Source of the DNA: Nitrospira japonica
Lineage (GTDB): Bacteria > Nitrospirota > Thermodesulfovibrionia > UBA6902
NCBI GenBank assembly: GCA_020723105.1
Contig: DYJL01000007.1
Span: forward strand, 36,084 to 100,083
Reading direction: 5' to 3'
Length of the DNA stretch: 64,000 bases
The notes under the pieces are model-generated. The model was not told the DNA's origin. It made no database searches and saw only the letters and a list, made by a program, of their open reading frames with translations. Positions 1 to 7,238 of the stretch are shown piece by piece. Every line of letters starts with the position of its first letter. Position 1 is the first letter of the stretch. Position numbers and translations under genes: made by a program.

Positions 1-59
<59 letters not shown>

Positions 60-99
60 TTTCTAACCTTAGAAGTAAAAATCCAGTACAAATCAATAC

Positions 100-125
100 G
101 CCTGCTTCGCAGGCTTTTTTATTTT
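100..125 (+). terminator. Rho-independent terminator
   Basis: A perfect 6-bp stem GCCTGC/GCAGGC with a TTC loop is followed by TTTTTT. It would end a plus-strand transcript coming from left of the window. A second, weaker hairpin (CACGG...CCGTG followed by a T-rich run) lies at about 137-170. Confidence 0.85.
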
Positions 126-193
126 ATAAACCGGGCACGGGATTTATATCACCGTGTCTTTTTGTTTTTTAAATTCTGAAAGGAGGATGCAAC

Positions 194-1120
194 ATGTTTT
201 CAGTTAAGAAAGTAGTTGCTGTCTTGGTTTATTTCGCTGTTGTCTCTGTTTTATCAGGTTGTGTTTCTGACGGAGCGGGATTCAAAATGCCGGAGGTGTT
301 CAGCGGCAGTGAAGGAAAGCTTGAGAGGACGGTTTCATCTTATGAAGCCGCGGGACAAAAATGGGGGAAGACACTTTGGGATGCAAAAATAGACCCAACT
401 ACAAAACTTATGAACCCTGCGAGTGAAAGTTTTATAACCGCTCTTATCAGTTATATTGATTTCTTTTCTGTTCATGCAGAATTAAAAGACGCCTTTAAGA
501 AAGGATTCAGAATCGGCTATCAGGACAGGACCGCCGACCTTGTGCTTGGTCCTCATCTTACCGAAGCTGCTGGACGTATCGGCTCGGACACCTCCGGTAA
601 ATTCGTAAAAACTATTACGACGTTTGAAGACGGATGGGCACAGACCTTAAGACATGCAGTAAATGTGTTCATAATCCTTATATCAGAAGGTTCACAGGCG
701 GACAGGGAAACATTCATTGACAGATTCTCAAAGGTATATACAGACAAGTACGAAAGAACACAGGAGCTATTGAGAAAAGGCGGCTTTACTACTCAGGTGT
801 CGGAAGGCGGCACAACTCTAAATATTGATGTGACAAAGACAATGGCTGTTCTTAATATCCCAAAACCTGAGACGTTGAAGACAGAAATCTATCAGCAGAC
901 CTTCAGGGTTATGGGTGATGAATGGGGCAGGAGATACAGCACCAATCTCGTCAAGAGAGATGAATTGATTGATCTGTTCAGAAGAAGCAAGACAGCGTTG
1001 CAAGAAGTAAAGCCGGGACTTCAGGGAAATCTGAATATTATAAAGGATGCCTTTATCAGGAGTTACGGTACAGATGCTTCCAATGTGTTTAACAGTTTGG
1101 TAAAAGACGCAGGGTATTAA
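194..1120 (+). CDS. Predicted lipoprotein of unknown function
   Basis: 308 aa. The N-terminus is a basic, hydrophobic signal ending in LSGC, a lipobox with the lipidated cysteine at residue 23, so the mature protein should be membrane-anchored outside the cytoplasm. The rest looks soluble and largely helical, with no motif I recognise. The start is supported by an AGGAGG ribosome site about 7 bases upstream. It stands alone between a terminator at 100-125 and another at 1131-1176, so it is probably monocistronic. I do not recognise the family and assign no function. Confidence 0.8.
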   Translation: MFSVKKVVAVLVYFAVVSVLSGCVSDGAGFKMPEVFSGSEGKLERTVSSYEAAGQKWGKTLWDAKIDPTTKLMNPASESFITALISYIDFFSVHAELKDAFKKGFRIGYQDRTADLVLGPHLTEAAGRIGSDTSGKFVKTITTFEDGWAQTLRHAVNVFIILISEGSQADRETFIDRFSKVYTDKYERTQELLRKGGFTTQVSEGGTTLNIDVTKTMAVLNIPKPETLKTEIYQQTFRVMGDEWGRRYSTNLVKRDELIDLFRRSKTALQEVKPGLQGNLNIIKDAFIRSYGTDASNVFNSLVKDAGY

Positions 1121-1130
1121 GAATCAATAC

Positions 1131-1176
1131 AAGAGGGCTGAGAAGATCGTGATTTCTCAGTCCTCTTAAATTTTTC
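1131..1176 (+). terminator. Rho-independent terminator
   Basis: A long hairpin, AAGAGGGCTGAGAA against TTCTCAGTCCTCTT with one mismatch and an 8-9 base loop, is followed by AAATTTTT. It sits directly behind the lipoprotein stop codon. Confidence 0.8.
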
Positions 1177-1191
1177 TAAAGGGGGGAGCAA

Positions 1192-1668
1192 ATGAATTGC
1201 CCAAGCTGTAACAAAGAAGTTGTTGCAGATAAATTTTTTTGCACATGGTGCGAAACTTTTATCCCTAATCCTCAAATCGGGAAGAAATCGGGATTGGTCA
1301 GAAGGTGGTTTGCAAATGCAATTGATCCGTTCATTGCCATGTTACTGATAGGATTGATTGCCGCACCAAGCATTGGTTTAGCGAGATATACAGGAGGCTT
1401 ATCTTTTGGTGTAGTTGTGCTGGCTATGATTGGGTACTTTATTTTCTTTTTATGGTTTTTAAGTAAAGGTATGACCCTCGGTAAATGGATACTTGGCGAG
1501 CGAGTGTTTGAGAAACTTACCGGCAATTACCCCGGCTTTGGCTGGATGCTTCTGCGTGAAACAATCGGGAAATTTATCAGCGGAATCGTTTTAGGGCTTG
1601 GCTTTTTTGGGCAATATGGGACAAGGATAATCAGGCATGGCATGACAAAATTGCCGGGACGGTTGTAA
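1192..1668 (+). CDS. RDD family membrane protein with N-terminal zinc ribbon, apparent C-terminal frameshift
   Basis: 158 aa as read. Two CxxC pairs (CPSC at residues 3-6, CTWC at about 17-20) form a zinc-ribbon-like head. Then come RRWFANAIDPF, the R/D signature of the RDD family, and two or three membrane segments. The natural RDD ending WHDKIAGTVV is present in the next frame (FWAIWDKDNQAWHDKIAGTVVIKRG, here described in two pieces, ending at 1682). One extra T in the T6 run at 1603-1608 would join the two frames. The gene is therefore either frameshifted, slipping, or miscalled by one base. RDD proteins are often transport-related; the function here is unknown. A GGGGGGAG ribosome site precedes the start. 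Confidence 0.75.
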   Translation: MNCPSCNKEVVADKFFCTWCETFIPNPQIGKKSGLVRRWFANAIDPFIAMLLIGLIAAPSIGLARYTGGLSFGVVVLAMIGYFIFFLWFLSKGMTLGKWILGERVFEKLTGNYPGFGWMLLRETIGKFISGIVLGLGFFGQYGTRIIRHGMTKLPGRL

Positions 1669-1750
1669 TTAAACGAGGATAAATTTATAGATAGCGAACA
1701 ATGATTGACACAAGAAGTATTTTACTGAAAAATTTGAAGGGAGGAATGTT

Positions 1751-2245
1751 ATGGGCAGGAAAATATCACCAGCTATTTTTGGGCTTGCGTTAATATGCTT
1801 TTTTTTACCGTTTGTTAATATTTCCTGTGGCGGACAGAAGTTTATGAGTTTTACAGGAGTCCAGTTAGTTACCGGCACAACCATTAATGAACCGGGCATG
1901 TTTGGACAAAAACAAAATAATAAAGTCCAAGGAGAGTTCCTTGCATTACTTGCTGTGGTTGCCGTAGTTGTCGGGTTGATTTTGAGTTTTTTAAAAGACA
2001 GAACAAGCGCTATTTTGACAGCCATCATAGGCGGGGCCGGAGCGGTTTTACTCTTATTACTCAAGTCAAAGATGGATAATGATGTTTTTCGAGAAGCGGA
2101 AGGCATGATTCAACTTGAATATACAATTGGTTTTTGGGGAGCTTTCCTGCTCAATATTACTGCTGCTGTATTGAACGTCTTTCATCTTTCACAAAGCAAA
2201 GAAGAAACTAAGGTGGATTCTGGGGGAAGTTCAATCTCTGATTAA
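1751..2245 (+). CDS. Hypothetical integral membrane protein
   Basis: 164 aa with about four hydrophobic segments: residues 6-24, a central run around 65-85, one around 90-106, and one near 125-145. A short loop CGGQKFMSFTG lies after the first segment. The C-terminal tail is hydrophilic. A GGGAGG ribosome site lies 7-8 bases before the ATG. It follows the RDD gene and precedes the secreted nuclease gene by only 8 bases, so the three may be co-transcribed. I do not recognise the family. Confidence 0.7.
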   Translation: MGRKISPAIFGLALICFFLPFVNISCGGQKFMSFTGVQLVTGTTINEPGMFGQKQNNKVQGEFLALLAVVAVVVGLILSFLKDRTSAILTAIIGGAGAVLLLLLKSKMDNDVFREAEGMIQLEYTIGFWGAFLLNITAAVLNVFHLSQSKEETKVDSGGSSISD

Positions 2246-2253
2246 AGAAGCAT

Positions 2254-4647
2254 ATGAAAAATAATATAGCAACGTACATTTTTATTGTTTTTTTTGTCTT
2301 ATTGTTTTTCGTTAGTTTTGACCTCTCTGCTTTTGAAAAAAGTAACGATGGAAACACAAACGGTATTAAAAATGAGAATAATGAATGGTCATTATACGCA
2401 GGGAACTTGTTTGAAGATGCTCTAAAGGCCGTCGGTGAAGGTATTAAACAGGGCATTAATGAAGGACTGAGATCTGTTACTGAACCGAAAGATAATGCTG
2501 GCACTGATACTAATGCTGGACAGAATACTCAGCAAGAGACACAGGAGCGGCAGCGTCGAGGCATCACGGATATGTCTGATGATTCAAAATCTGGTGAGAA
2601 TTCCCCAATATCAGCTTATTCAGAAAGCATATCTTCAAATTGGGTAAATAATCCAAGAGAGGCAATAGTACGTGAAGCATTTTATGCATTAAGTAAAACA
2701 AATATGGATGGGACTTCCACAAATCAAATAAATGGAATTTACTTTGGAGATTGGAACTATATAGAATCTGATAGCAATGCTTACAAATTTGTGAAATCAA
2801 AGCTAAGAGGATGGAGTTCCGATTGGACTTCTGATGGCGCACCACCTTATGAATGTGGTAAGAAAGGCCAGCCTACTTGTGAATATTGTGCGGCAGGTTC
2901 AGGTAATGATTTTTATACTAATGTTGAAGGATATGGTTTTGCAAAAAAAATTGGAAGAGGTGGACAGTGCAAGTTCTTTGCACATTTAATCTTGAGGCGC
3001 GCTATTGGAGAGGAAAGTATTCAGGGTTATGATTCAATGAATTTAAATTCAACAGATATTAAGAATGTTCAAGCCGGAGATATTATTTTTTTAAAAAATT
3101 ATTTACATACTGCTATAGTCGTTGATGTTAAAAGAGACAAAGGATTATTGAAAGAAATCACAGTAGTGGAGTCGAACAAGAAAAATCCTAAAGATGATCT
3201 TTGCAACTCACTAAAATGGTGGTCACTAAATGGTGAGGCTATTGGTAAGCGTGAAATGTATGATTCAACAGAGTGGAATTCATATAAGGTATGGACAGGT
3301 GCCAGTTATTACAAGACCATTGACTTCACTGTAACCGGCATTGACGATGGAGATACGATCAAGGTGAAATATGAAGGCAAAGATTGGCAGGTACGATTGA
3401 TAGGGGTAGATGCTCCTGAGACGGTAGTTAACGATAAAACTCGTCATGATGCTGAGGAATGGGGAATTCCTATTGAAAAAATATTACAGATGGGGAATGA
3501 AGCAAAAGGATTTACGGAACGTATAGTTAAAAAAGGTGACAAAGTTAGACTTGAATTTGATAATAATAGCGAAGAAAGAAATGGTGAGAAGGTTGATCCT
3601 TACAACAGACTACTCGCTTATGTATATTTGAATAATGGCACATTTTTGAATGCGGAGCTTTTGAGAAAAGGATACGCGCTCTTCACTCCACGCAATTGGC
3701 GTGATGGGGTAGAATTTCCAGAGAAAAAATATCAAGCAGATTTTCAGAGGTTAGAGGAAGAAGCAAAAAATAATATGGAGGGTTTTTGGAAGATTTGGCT
3801 GGCAGGTTATACTGACCCAGTATCTGAATTTATTATCGCTGTCCCGAAAAATGATTGGGAGAAGATCGGCAAAGATCTGCTTTATCCAATAGTATATTTT
3901 AAGGATAGTAAATATTATGAAATATCAGTTGGTGGCGCTACGAAAGAAAACGAGGTAGCAATAGAAAACAAATATATTCTCTCTATGCTTCAAAATATAA
4001 AACAATATACAGTTGTGTCTAAGGGTGAAGTAGCAGGTAGGTTCATTGTTGACAGAGTAAAATTTGGTGGCGGTATGAGCGGTGATTTTGCTTATATCCC
4101 TCAGGGTAAATTAGAAATATATGGGAAAAAGGACATCGATTTCTTATTGTCTTCATTCAATCAAAGTTCAGGGAATAAATTTGTACTCTTGAAGAATATC
4201 TCAAATGATGTCATTAAGGATTTAACAAAAATAGCTGGAGATAACCTCCTTAATGCAAGTGATATAGAGCCATCTAATATCAACATATCAACATTGAAGA
4301 TTGCTTATGTAAAATCATACGATACGAATAAGGATGGTGCTGCTGATTTTTTTGTCATGGGGGCCGAAGTAGACGTATTTGATTCAAGTGCATATGGGGG
4401 GGAGAGAAGTAAGCCCGAAATATTCTTGATTATCAAATCACTAAATTCAACCCAGTATAAAGTCTTGTATTCCAGCAAGCCTGAAGTTATGGATGCATCC
4501 ATGGTAGGGCTTGCTGATATAGATGGTGATGGGAATATAGAGATTGTTCTGAATGCCGGTTATTACGAAGGATGGCATTTCGAAATATGGCGATATGTAA
4601 ATGGGAGTCTGATAAAAGTGTATAGCGGGACGGAATATGGTTCCTGA
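2254..4647 (+). CDS. Secreted multidomain protein: CHAP/NlpC-like, thermonuclease and EF-like repeats
   Basis: 797 aa. The N-terminal hydrophobic signal (residues 5-25) indicates export. A low-complexity N/Q/E-rich linker follows. Around residues 235-295, GGQCKFFAHL and later LHTAIVVDV with VVESN resemble the Cys-His arrangement of CHAP/NlpC amidase-type domains. Residues about 356-512 are a Staphylococcal-nuclease (TNase) domain: DGDT, RLIGVDAPE, a Y-N-R-L-LAYV stretch and NAELLRKGYA. The C-terminal third contains Asp-rich calcium-loop-like stretches, DTNKDGAADFF at about 690 and DIDGDGNIEIV at about 755, as in FG-GAP/VCBS repeats. Inference: an extracellular hydrolase attacking nucleic acid and possibly cell wall. 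The 3' end is partly duplicated at 5716-5785. Confidence 0.75.
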   Translation: MKNNIATYIFIVFFVLLFFVSFDLSAFEKSNDGNTNGIKNENNEWSLYAGNLFEDALKAVGEGIKQGINEGLRSVTEPKDNAGTDTNAGQNTQQETQERQRRGITDMSDDSKSGENSPISAYSESISSNWVNNPREAIVREAFYALSKTNMDGTSTNQINGIYFGDWNYIESDSNAYKFVKSKLRGWSSDWTSDGAPPYECGKKGQPTCEYCAAGSGNDFYTNVEGYGFAKKIGRGGQCKFFAHLILRRAIGEESIQGYDSMNLNSTDIKNVQAGDIIFLKNYLHTAIVVDVKRDKGLLKEITVVESNKKNPKDDLCNSLKWWSLNGEAIGKREMYDSTEWNSYKVWTGASYYKTIDFTVTGIDDGDTIKVKYEGKDWQVRLIGVDAPETVVNDKTRHDAEEWGIPIEKILQMGNEAKGFTERIVKKGDKVRLEFDNNSEERNGEKVDPYNRLLAYVYLNNGTFLNAELLRKGYALFTPRNWRDGVEFPEKKYQADFQRLEEEAKNNMEGFWKIWLAGYTDPVSEFIIAVPKNDWEKIGKDLLYPIVYFKDSKYYEISVGGATKENEVAIENKYILSMLQNIKQYTVVSKGEVAGRFIVDRVKFGGGMSGDFAYIPQGKLEIYGKKDIDFLLSSFNQSSGNKFVLLKNISNDVIKDLTKIAGDNLLNASDIEPSNINISTLKIAYVKSYDTNKDGAADFFVMGAEVDVFDSSAYGGERSKPEIFLIIKSLNSTQYKVLYSSKPEVMDASMVGLADIDGDGNIEIVLNAGYYEGWHFEIWRYVNGSLIKVYSGTEYGS

Positions 4648-4650
4648 ATA

Positions 4651-4974
4651 CTAAAACACCCTTTTCCCTTTCTTCAAAATATACCCATAAAAATTAGTAG
4701 CCCGCGCTTCTTTTAATGCCTTTTGAGGAAAGAGGTGTAATTCTACCTCTGTATGACAATTAAGTCTCAAATCAGCAGCAAGTCTCGCCTTATCTTCAAT
4801 ACGCATTTTATCAGCATCAGGAGAAAAAACTGCCAAATCAACATCGCTCCAGTCAGTAGGGCTTCCGGCAGCATAGGAACCGAAAAGATACGCTGAGCTA
4901 ATACGCAGCTTCTTTTTTAGGTGCTCGATAGAGTCTTTTATTATGTTTGTTATTTCAGTTTTAGTTTTAACCAT
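4651..4974 (-). CDS. mntA: MNT-type nucleotidyltransferase (antitoxin of HEPN-MNT pair)
   Basis: 107 aa minimal nucleotidyltransferase. The polymerase-beta-like signature is intact: GSYAAGSPTDWSDVDLAV at residues about 32-49, with the two metal-binding aspartates, and a later glutamate in the EVELH strand. In characterised HEPN-MNT modules the MNT protein adenylylates and silences the HEPN ribonuclease. The gene overlaps the upstream HEPN gene by 25 bases on the same strand, the usual layout. Its last 27 or so codons are repeated in a relic at 6401-6482. The family is clear; the exact activity is inferred. Confidence 0.85.
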   Translation of the reverse strand: MVKTKTEITNIIKDSIEHLKKKLRISSAYLFGSYAAGSPTDWSDVDLAVFSPDADKMRIEDKARLAADLRLNCHTEVELHLFPQKALKEARATNFYGYILKKGKRVF

Positions 4975-5333
4975 TTAAGTAATGCTCTTGTATCTTTCAG
5001 ATATTCAGAAGCTATTCTCCGGTTCACTTCTTTTGATATTTTGGCAAGTTCCTGCGGATATCTGGTTTCAATATAATAAAAGGAAAGTTTCGAGAGAAAT
5101 TCTTTTCTGGCTTCATCAATATCAATTTTTGATAACTCTACAAGCCTCAATAAGTCATGGGTCTTGGGAGGGAATTGTTTTGTGTTATTTGTAACTAATG
5201 CTTTCAGTGTTTTTTCTATAGCTTGTTGACATGTAAAAAGGACATAAAGGTACCGACGGCTTTTGAACATTGCATCGGCAGTTTTGATGTCGTACTCGGA
5301 AAGATTTGCCCAGTATTTTACGTCTTTTTCCAT
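4950..5333 (-). CDS. hepT: HEPN domain protein (putative toxin of HEPN-MNT pair)
   Basis: 127 aa, all helical, matching the HEPN (PF05168-like) family. It has the N-terminal W..L...D...A..M pattern, the LFTCQQAIEKTLKAL helix, KTHDL in the middle and YIETRYPQE late. HEPN proteins are commonly RNases. In this subclass the classical R-x4-6-H is not obvious; the ETRYP segment is the conserved part. It is translated first in a two-gene minus-strand unit with the MNT gene. I see no strong ribosome site before the ATG. Confidence 0.8.
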   Translation of the reverse strand: MEKDVKYWANLSEYDIKTADAMFKSRRYLYVLFTCQQAIEKTLKALVTNNTKQFPPKTHDLLRLVELSKIDIDEARKEFLSKLSFYYIETRYPQELAKISKEVNRRIASEYLKDTRALLKWLKLKLK

Positions 5334-5529
5334 AAAGTTAAGTTACCATACCTTTCATTTTTTTTCATTCTTGTAATTTCCTGAAAACATTTCTTATCCG
5401 TTTTTCAGTATTACTGATTCACCGTTATTGCTTACTACAAAATCCGCCAGTTTTATCTTCCTGGTTATAGATGGCAATATGGAAATTGTAATTACAAATG
5501 AGTTCATAAGTAAAGACACATAAATTAGT

Positions 5530-5665
5530 CGTCATGCCCGTCCCGATGTTTCGGGATAATCGGGCATCCATGGTTCGACAAGCTCACCATGACAGTTGTC
5601 GTCACCCTGAGCCTGTCGAAGGGTGGATTCCCGCTCAGCAGACTGCGAGAATGACAAGCTATGTG
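5530..5665. repeat. Dispersed palindromic (REP-like) repeat
   Basis: The stretch holds nested inverted words: CCCGATGTTTCGGGATAATCGGG, TGGTTCGACAAGCTCACCATGA and CACCCTGAGCCTGTCGAAGGGTG. It starts with CGTCATGCCCG and ends with GAGAATGACAAG, so both borders are partly complementary. When translated it gives the VRQAHH/PEPVEG peptides often seen as spurious ORFs in repeat-rich bacterial genomes. It splits the relic of a second copy of the 2254-4647 gene. Confidence 0.7.
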
Positions 5666-5715
5666 GCTTTACTTATGACCGCCTTAGTAACAATGTTTCC
5701 GGTGAGGTTGGGGAG

Positions 5716-5785
5716 TTTGAAATATGGCGATATGTAAATGGGAGTCTAATGGAAGTATATAGCGGGACGGATTATGGTTCCTGAA
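5716..5785 (+). pseudogene. Duplicated 3' end of the secreted nuclease gene
   Basis: Reads FEIWRYVNGSLMEVYSGTDYGS then stop. The corresponding end of the 2254-4647 protein is FEIWRYVNGSLIKVYSGTEYGS then stop. Only this tail is clearly alignable by eye; upstream sequence is decayed and interrupted by the REP-like repeat. It is a relic of a duplication that also copied the end of the MNT gene (6401-6482). Confidence 0.85.
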
Positions 5786-5823
5786 AGTATATTGCCTGTT
5801 AAGAAGTAAAATATTACCCTTTT

Positions 5824-6090
5824 TTAATACACTTCGTCATGAGTGCCGATATCAAGGATGTGAACGGAATCGCCTGTGAGTTTGAAGATTATTCTCAGAT
5901 CGTACGTAAGGGAACAGGCGTATTTGCCTTTAAGTTTGCCGGATAAGGGATGAGTTCTTAACGAAGGAGAGAAAGGTTCTTTTTCCAGCAGGGCCAAAAC
6001 ACTTGAGAGTTTATCGTCTATCTCTGGAGCTTTTTTGATCAGTTTATTCGCCAGTCTGATGAAGTGCTTTTCGAGGATCAGCTTCGGCAA
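5824..6090 (-). CDS. RelE/ParE superfamily toxin
   Basis: 88 aa. The pattern matches RelE/YafQ-type mRNA interferases: an N-terminal helical hairpin, LRTHPLSGKLKGKYACSL, then YDLRIIFKL and a C-terminal ILDIGTHDEVY strand ending in Tyr. Such toxins cut mRNA at the ribosome when freed from the antitoxin. It lies one base downstream of the antitoxin ORF on the same strand, so the two are translationally coupled. It is inserted between relics of a duplicated neighbour block. Confidence 0.85.
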   Translation of the reverse strand: MPKLILEKHFIRLANKLIKKAPEIDDKLSSVLALLEKEPFSPSLRTHPLSGKLKGKYACSLTYDLRIIFKLTGDSVHILDIGTHDEVY

Positions 6091-6091
6091 G

Positions 6092-6316
6092 CTATTCGCT
6101 CCAGTTGCGGATGGCAGACATTGCTTCTTTGGCGGATTTAAATTTCAGGGCATCTGATTCTTTCTCGATCTTTTGCACACGCTTGGCAAAGTCACGGCGT
6201 TTTCGTTTCTTTTCGAGCAGGAAAGTAATGAAATCCGTTACCTCGGCAAGAGCATTCTTCGGTAGTTTGTCGATCATCTCTTTGATGTTATCTTTTTGTA
6301 TATTGGTTGCGCTCAT
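6092..6316 (-). CDS. Antitoxin of RelBE-like pair
   Basis: 74 aa if the ATG at 6316 is used; a TTG one codon upstream is also open. It is a short, charged, helical protein with a KLPKNALAEVTDFITFLLEKKRKR segment (described in two parts: the leucine-rich helix and the basic stretch), typical of antitoxins paired with RelE/YafQ toxins. It precedes the toxin gene by one base. The role is inferred from size, composition and partner; I cannot name the exact antitoxin family. Confidence 0.7.
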   Translation of the reverse strand: MSATNIQKDNIKEMIDKLPKNALAEVTDFITFLLEKKRKRRDFAKRVQKIEKESDALKFKSAKEAMSAIRNWSE

Positions 6317-6400
6317 CAAGTAATTATAATATTGACATTATGAAATAACAAGCACACCCATTAAAAATTTGTTGCTTGACTCGCTTGCATGATAATAAAT

Positions 6401-6482
6401 CAAAACACCCTTTTCCCCTTCTTCAGAATATACCCGTAAAAATTAGTAGGGCGCGCTTCTTTTAAGGCCTTGTGTGGAAAGA
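6401..6482 (-). pseudogene. Relic of the 3' end of an MNT nucleotidyltransferase gene
   Basis: On the minus strand this reads KALKEARPTNFYGYILKKG and then KRVF and a stop, almost identical to the C-terminus of the intact MNT protein at 4651-4974 (KALKEARATNFYGYILKKG, KRVF). Similarity stops abruptly beyond about 6482. With the relic at 5716-5785 it shows that the junction between the secreted nuclease and the MNT gene was once duplicated. Confidence 0.85.
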
Positions 6483-6521
6483 GTAATGTCCAGCTAACTA
6501 CAAAAAAATGTTCAAAGAATA

Positions 6522-6530
6522 TGATATAAT
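6522..6530 (+). promoter_or_regulatory. Extended -10 promoter for DUF433 gene
   Basis: TGATATAAT, an extended -10 (TGnTATAAT), lies 26 bases before the DUF433 ATG. No convincing -35 is seen, which is allowed with an extended -10. The same nonamer occurs before the gene at 23823. Confidence 0.5.
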
Positions 6531-6555
6531 TCTAAAAATACTTAGGAGAATTTAA

Positions 6556-6780
6556 ATGATGCTTGATAGAATAACTTTTGATCCAAATATAATGGGGGGC
6601 AGGGCCTGTATTCGCGGTATGAGAATTACTGTGTCTCAGGTTGTTAATTTAGTTGCGAATGGCATGACTGTATCAGAAATTATCCGGGACTATCCATATC
6701 TTGAAGAAGACGATGTTCGTCAGGCGCTCCGTTATGCCGCTCAACTTACAGAAGAAGTCCATCCTATTCCTTCCCGATGA
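6556..6780 (+). CDS. DUF433 domain protein (VapB45-like antitoxin)
   Basis: 74 aa. Contains the full DUF433 pattern: ITFDPNIMGGRACIRGMRIT near the N-terminus and then V..LVANGMTVSEIIRDYPYLEEDDVRQALRYA in sections, a helix-turn-helix-like domain. DUF433 proteins are usually encoded just before a DUF5615 PIN-like toxin, and here the stop overlaps the next ATG as ATGA. The partner is broken (6777-7143). TAGGAG lies 7 bases upstream of the first of two consecutive ATGs. Confidence 0.85.
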   Translation: MMLDRITFDPNIMGGRACIRGMRITVSQVVNLVANGMTVSEIIRDYPYLEEDDVRQALRYAAQLTEEVHPIPSR

Positions 6781-7143
6781 AATTCCTTGCCGACATGGGC
6801 ATATCCCCGGTTGCAGTGGAATGGTAAAAACAAACAAGGACATGATGCAAAACACTTGTCTGAAGAGAGACTTCATAAGTTATCTGACCGGGAAATATTT
6901 GATAAAGCCTTCAGAGAGGATTGGACCGTTTTGACTACTGACCTTGATTTCGGCGAGATTGCCATTTCAGCCGCTTCAGCTAAAATTAGCGTGGTAATAT
7001 TTCGTCAAGAGGATCGTACCCCGTTATCAATTAATAAGTACCTTGAAAAAGTGTTAAATACAGCAAAGGCTGATCTTGAGAAAGGATCTATAATAACTGT
7101 TCAGGAAGGACGAATCCGTATTCGTCATCTTTCAAGGAATTGA
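6777..7143 (+). pseudogene. DUF5615 PIN-like toxin (VapC45-like), frameshifted
   Basis: The first frame starts at an ATG overlapping the DUF433 stop. It reads MKFLADMGISPVAVEW, the family's usual N-terminus with the first PIN aspartate, then hits TAA at 6825. The next frame (+1) continues the protein as KQGHDAKHLSEERLHKLS, then DREIFDKAF, VLTTDLDFGEIA and SVVIFRQEDRTP, up to 7143. The shift lies in or beside the A-rich stretch at about 6823-6832. The toxin is therefore probably dead while its antitoxin ORF is intact, unless a base is miscalled. Confidence 0.85.
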
Positions 7144-7238
7144 ACAACCTTTTAGCCGGCTTATATTTACTACTTGATTGCTTGTTCAGATGATACAGGT
7201 AACTGAGAATAATGGGAAGAACAATTGCAAGGTACGCC

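Larger units (their letters stand above)
5334..5823. other. Gene-free stretch holding decayed gene copies and a dispersed repeat
   Basis: No intact gene is visible over 490 bases. From about 5463 to 5510 the plus strand reads VIDGNMEIVITNE, a weak match to the DIDGDGNIEIVL segment of the secreted nuclease protein. A palindromic dispersed repeat occupies about 5530-5665. The stretch 5716-5785 is a near copy of that gene's last 23 codons. Confidence 0.7.

Noticed and set aside
5534..5737. 67-aa open frame with VRQAHH and PEPVEG peptides
   Set aside because: It is the translation of a dispersed palindromic repeat and a gene relic, not a gene.
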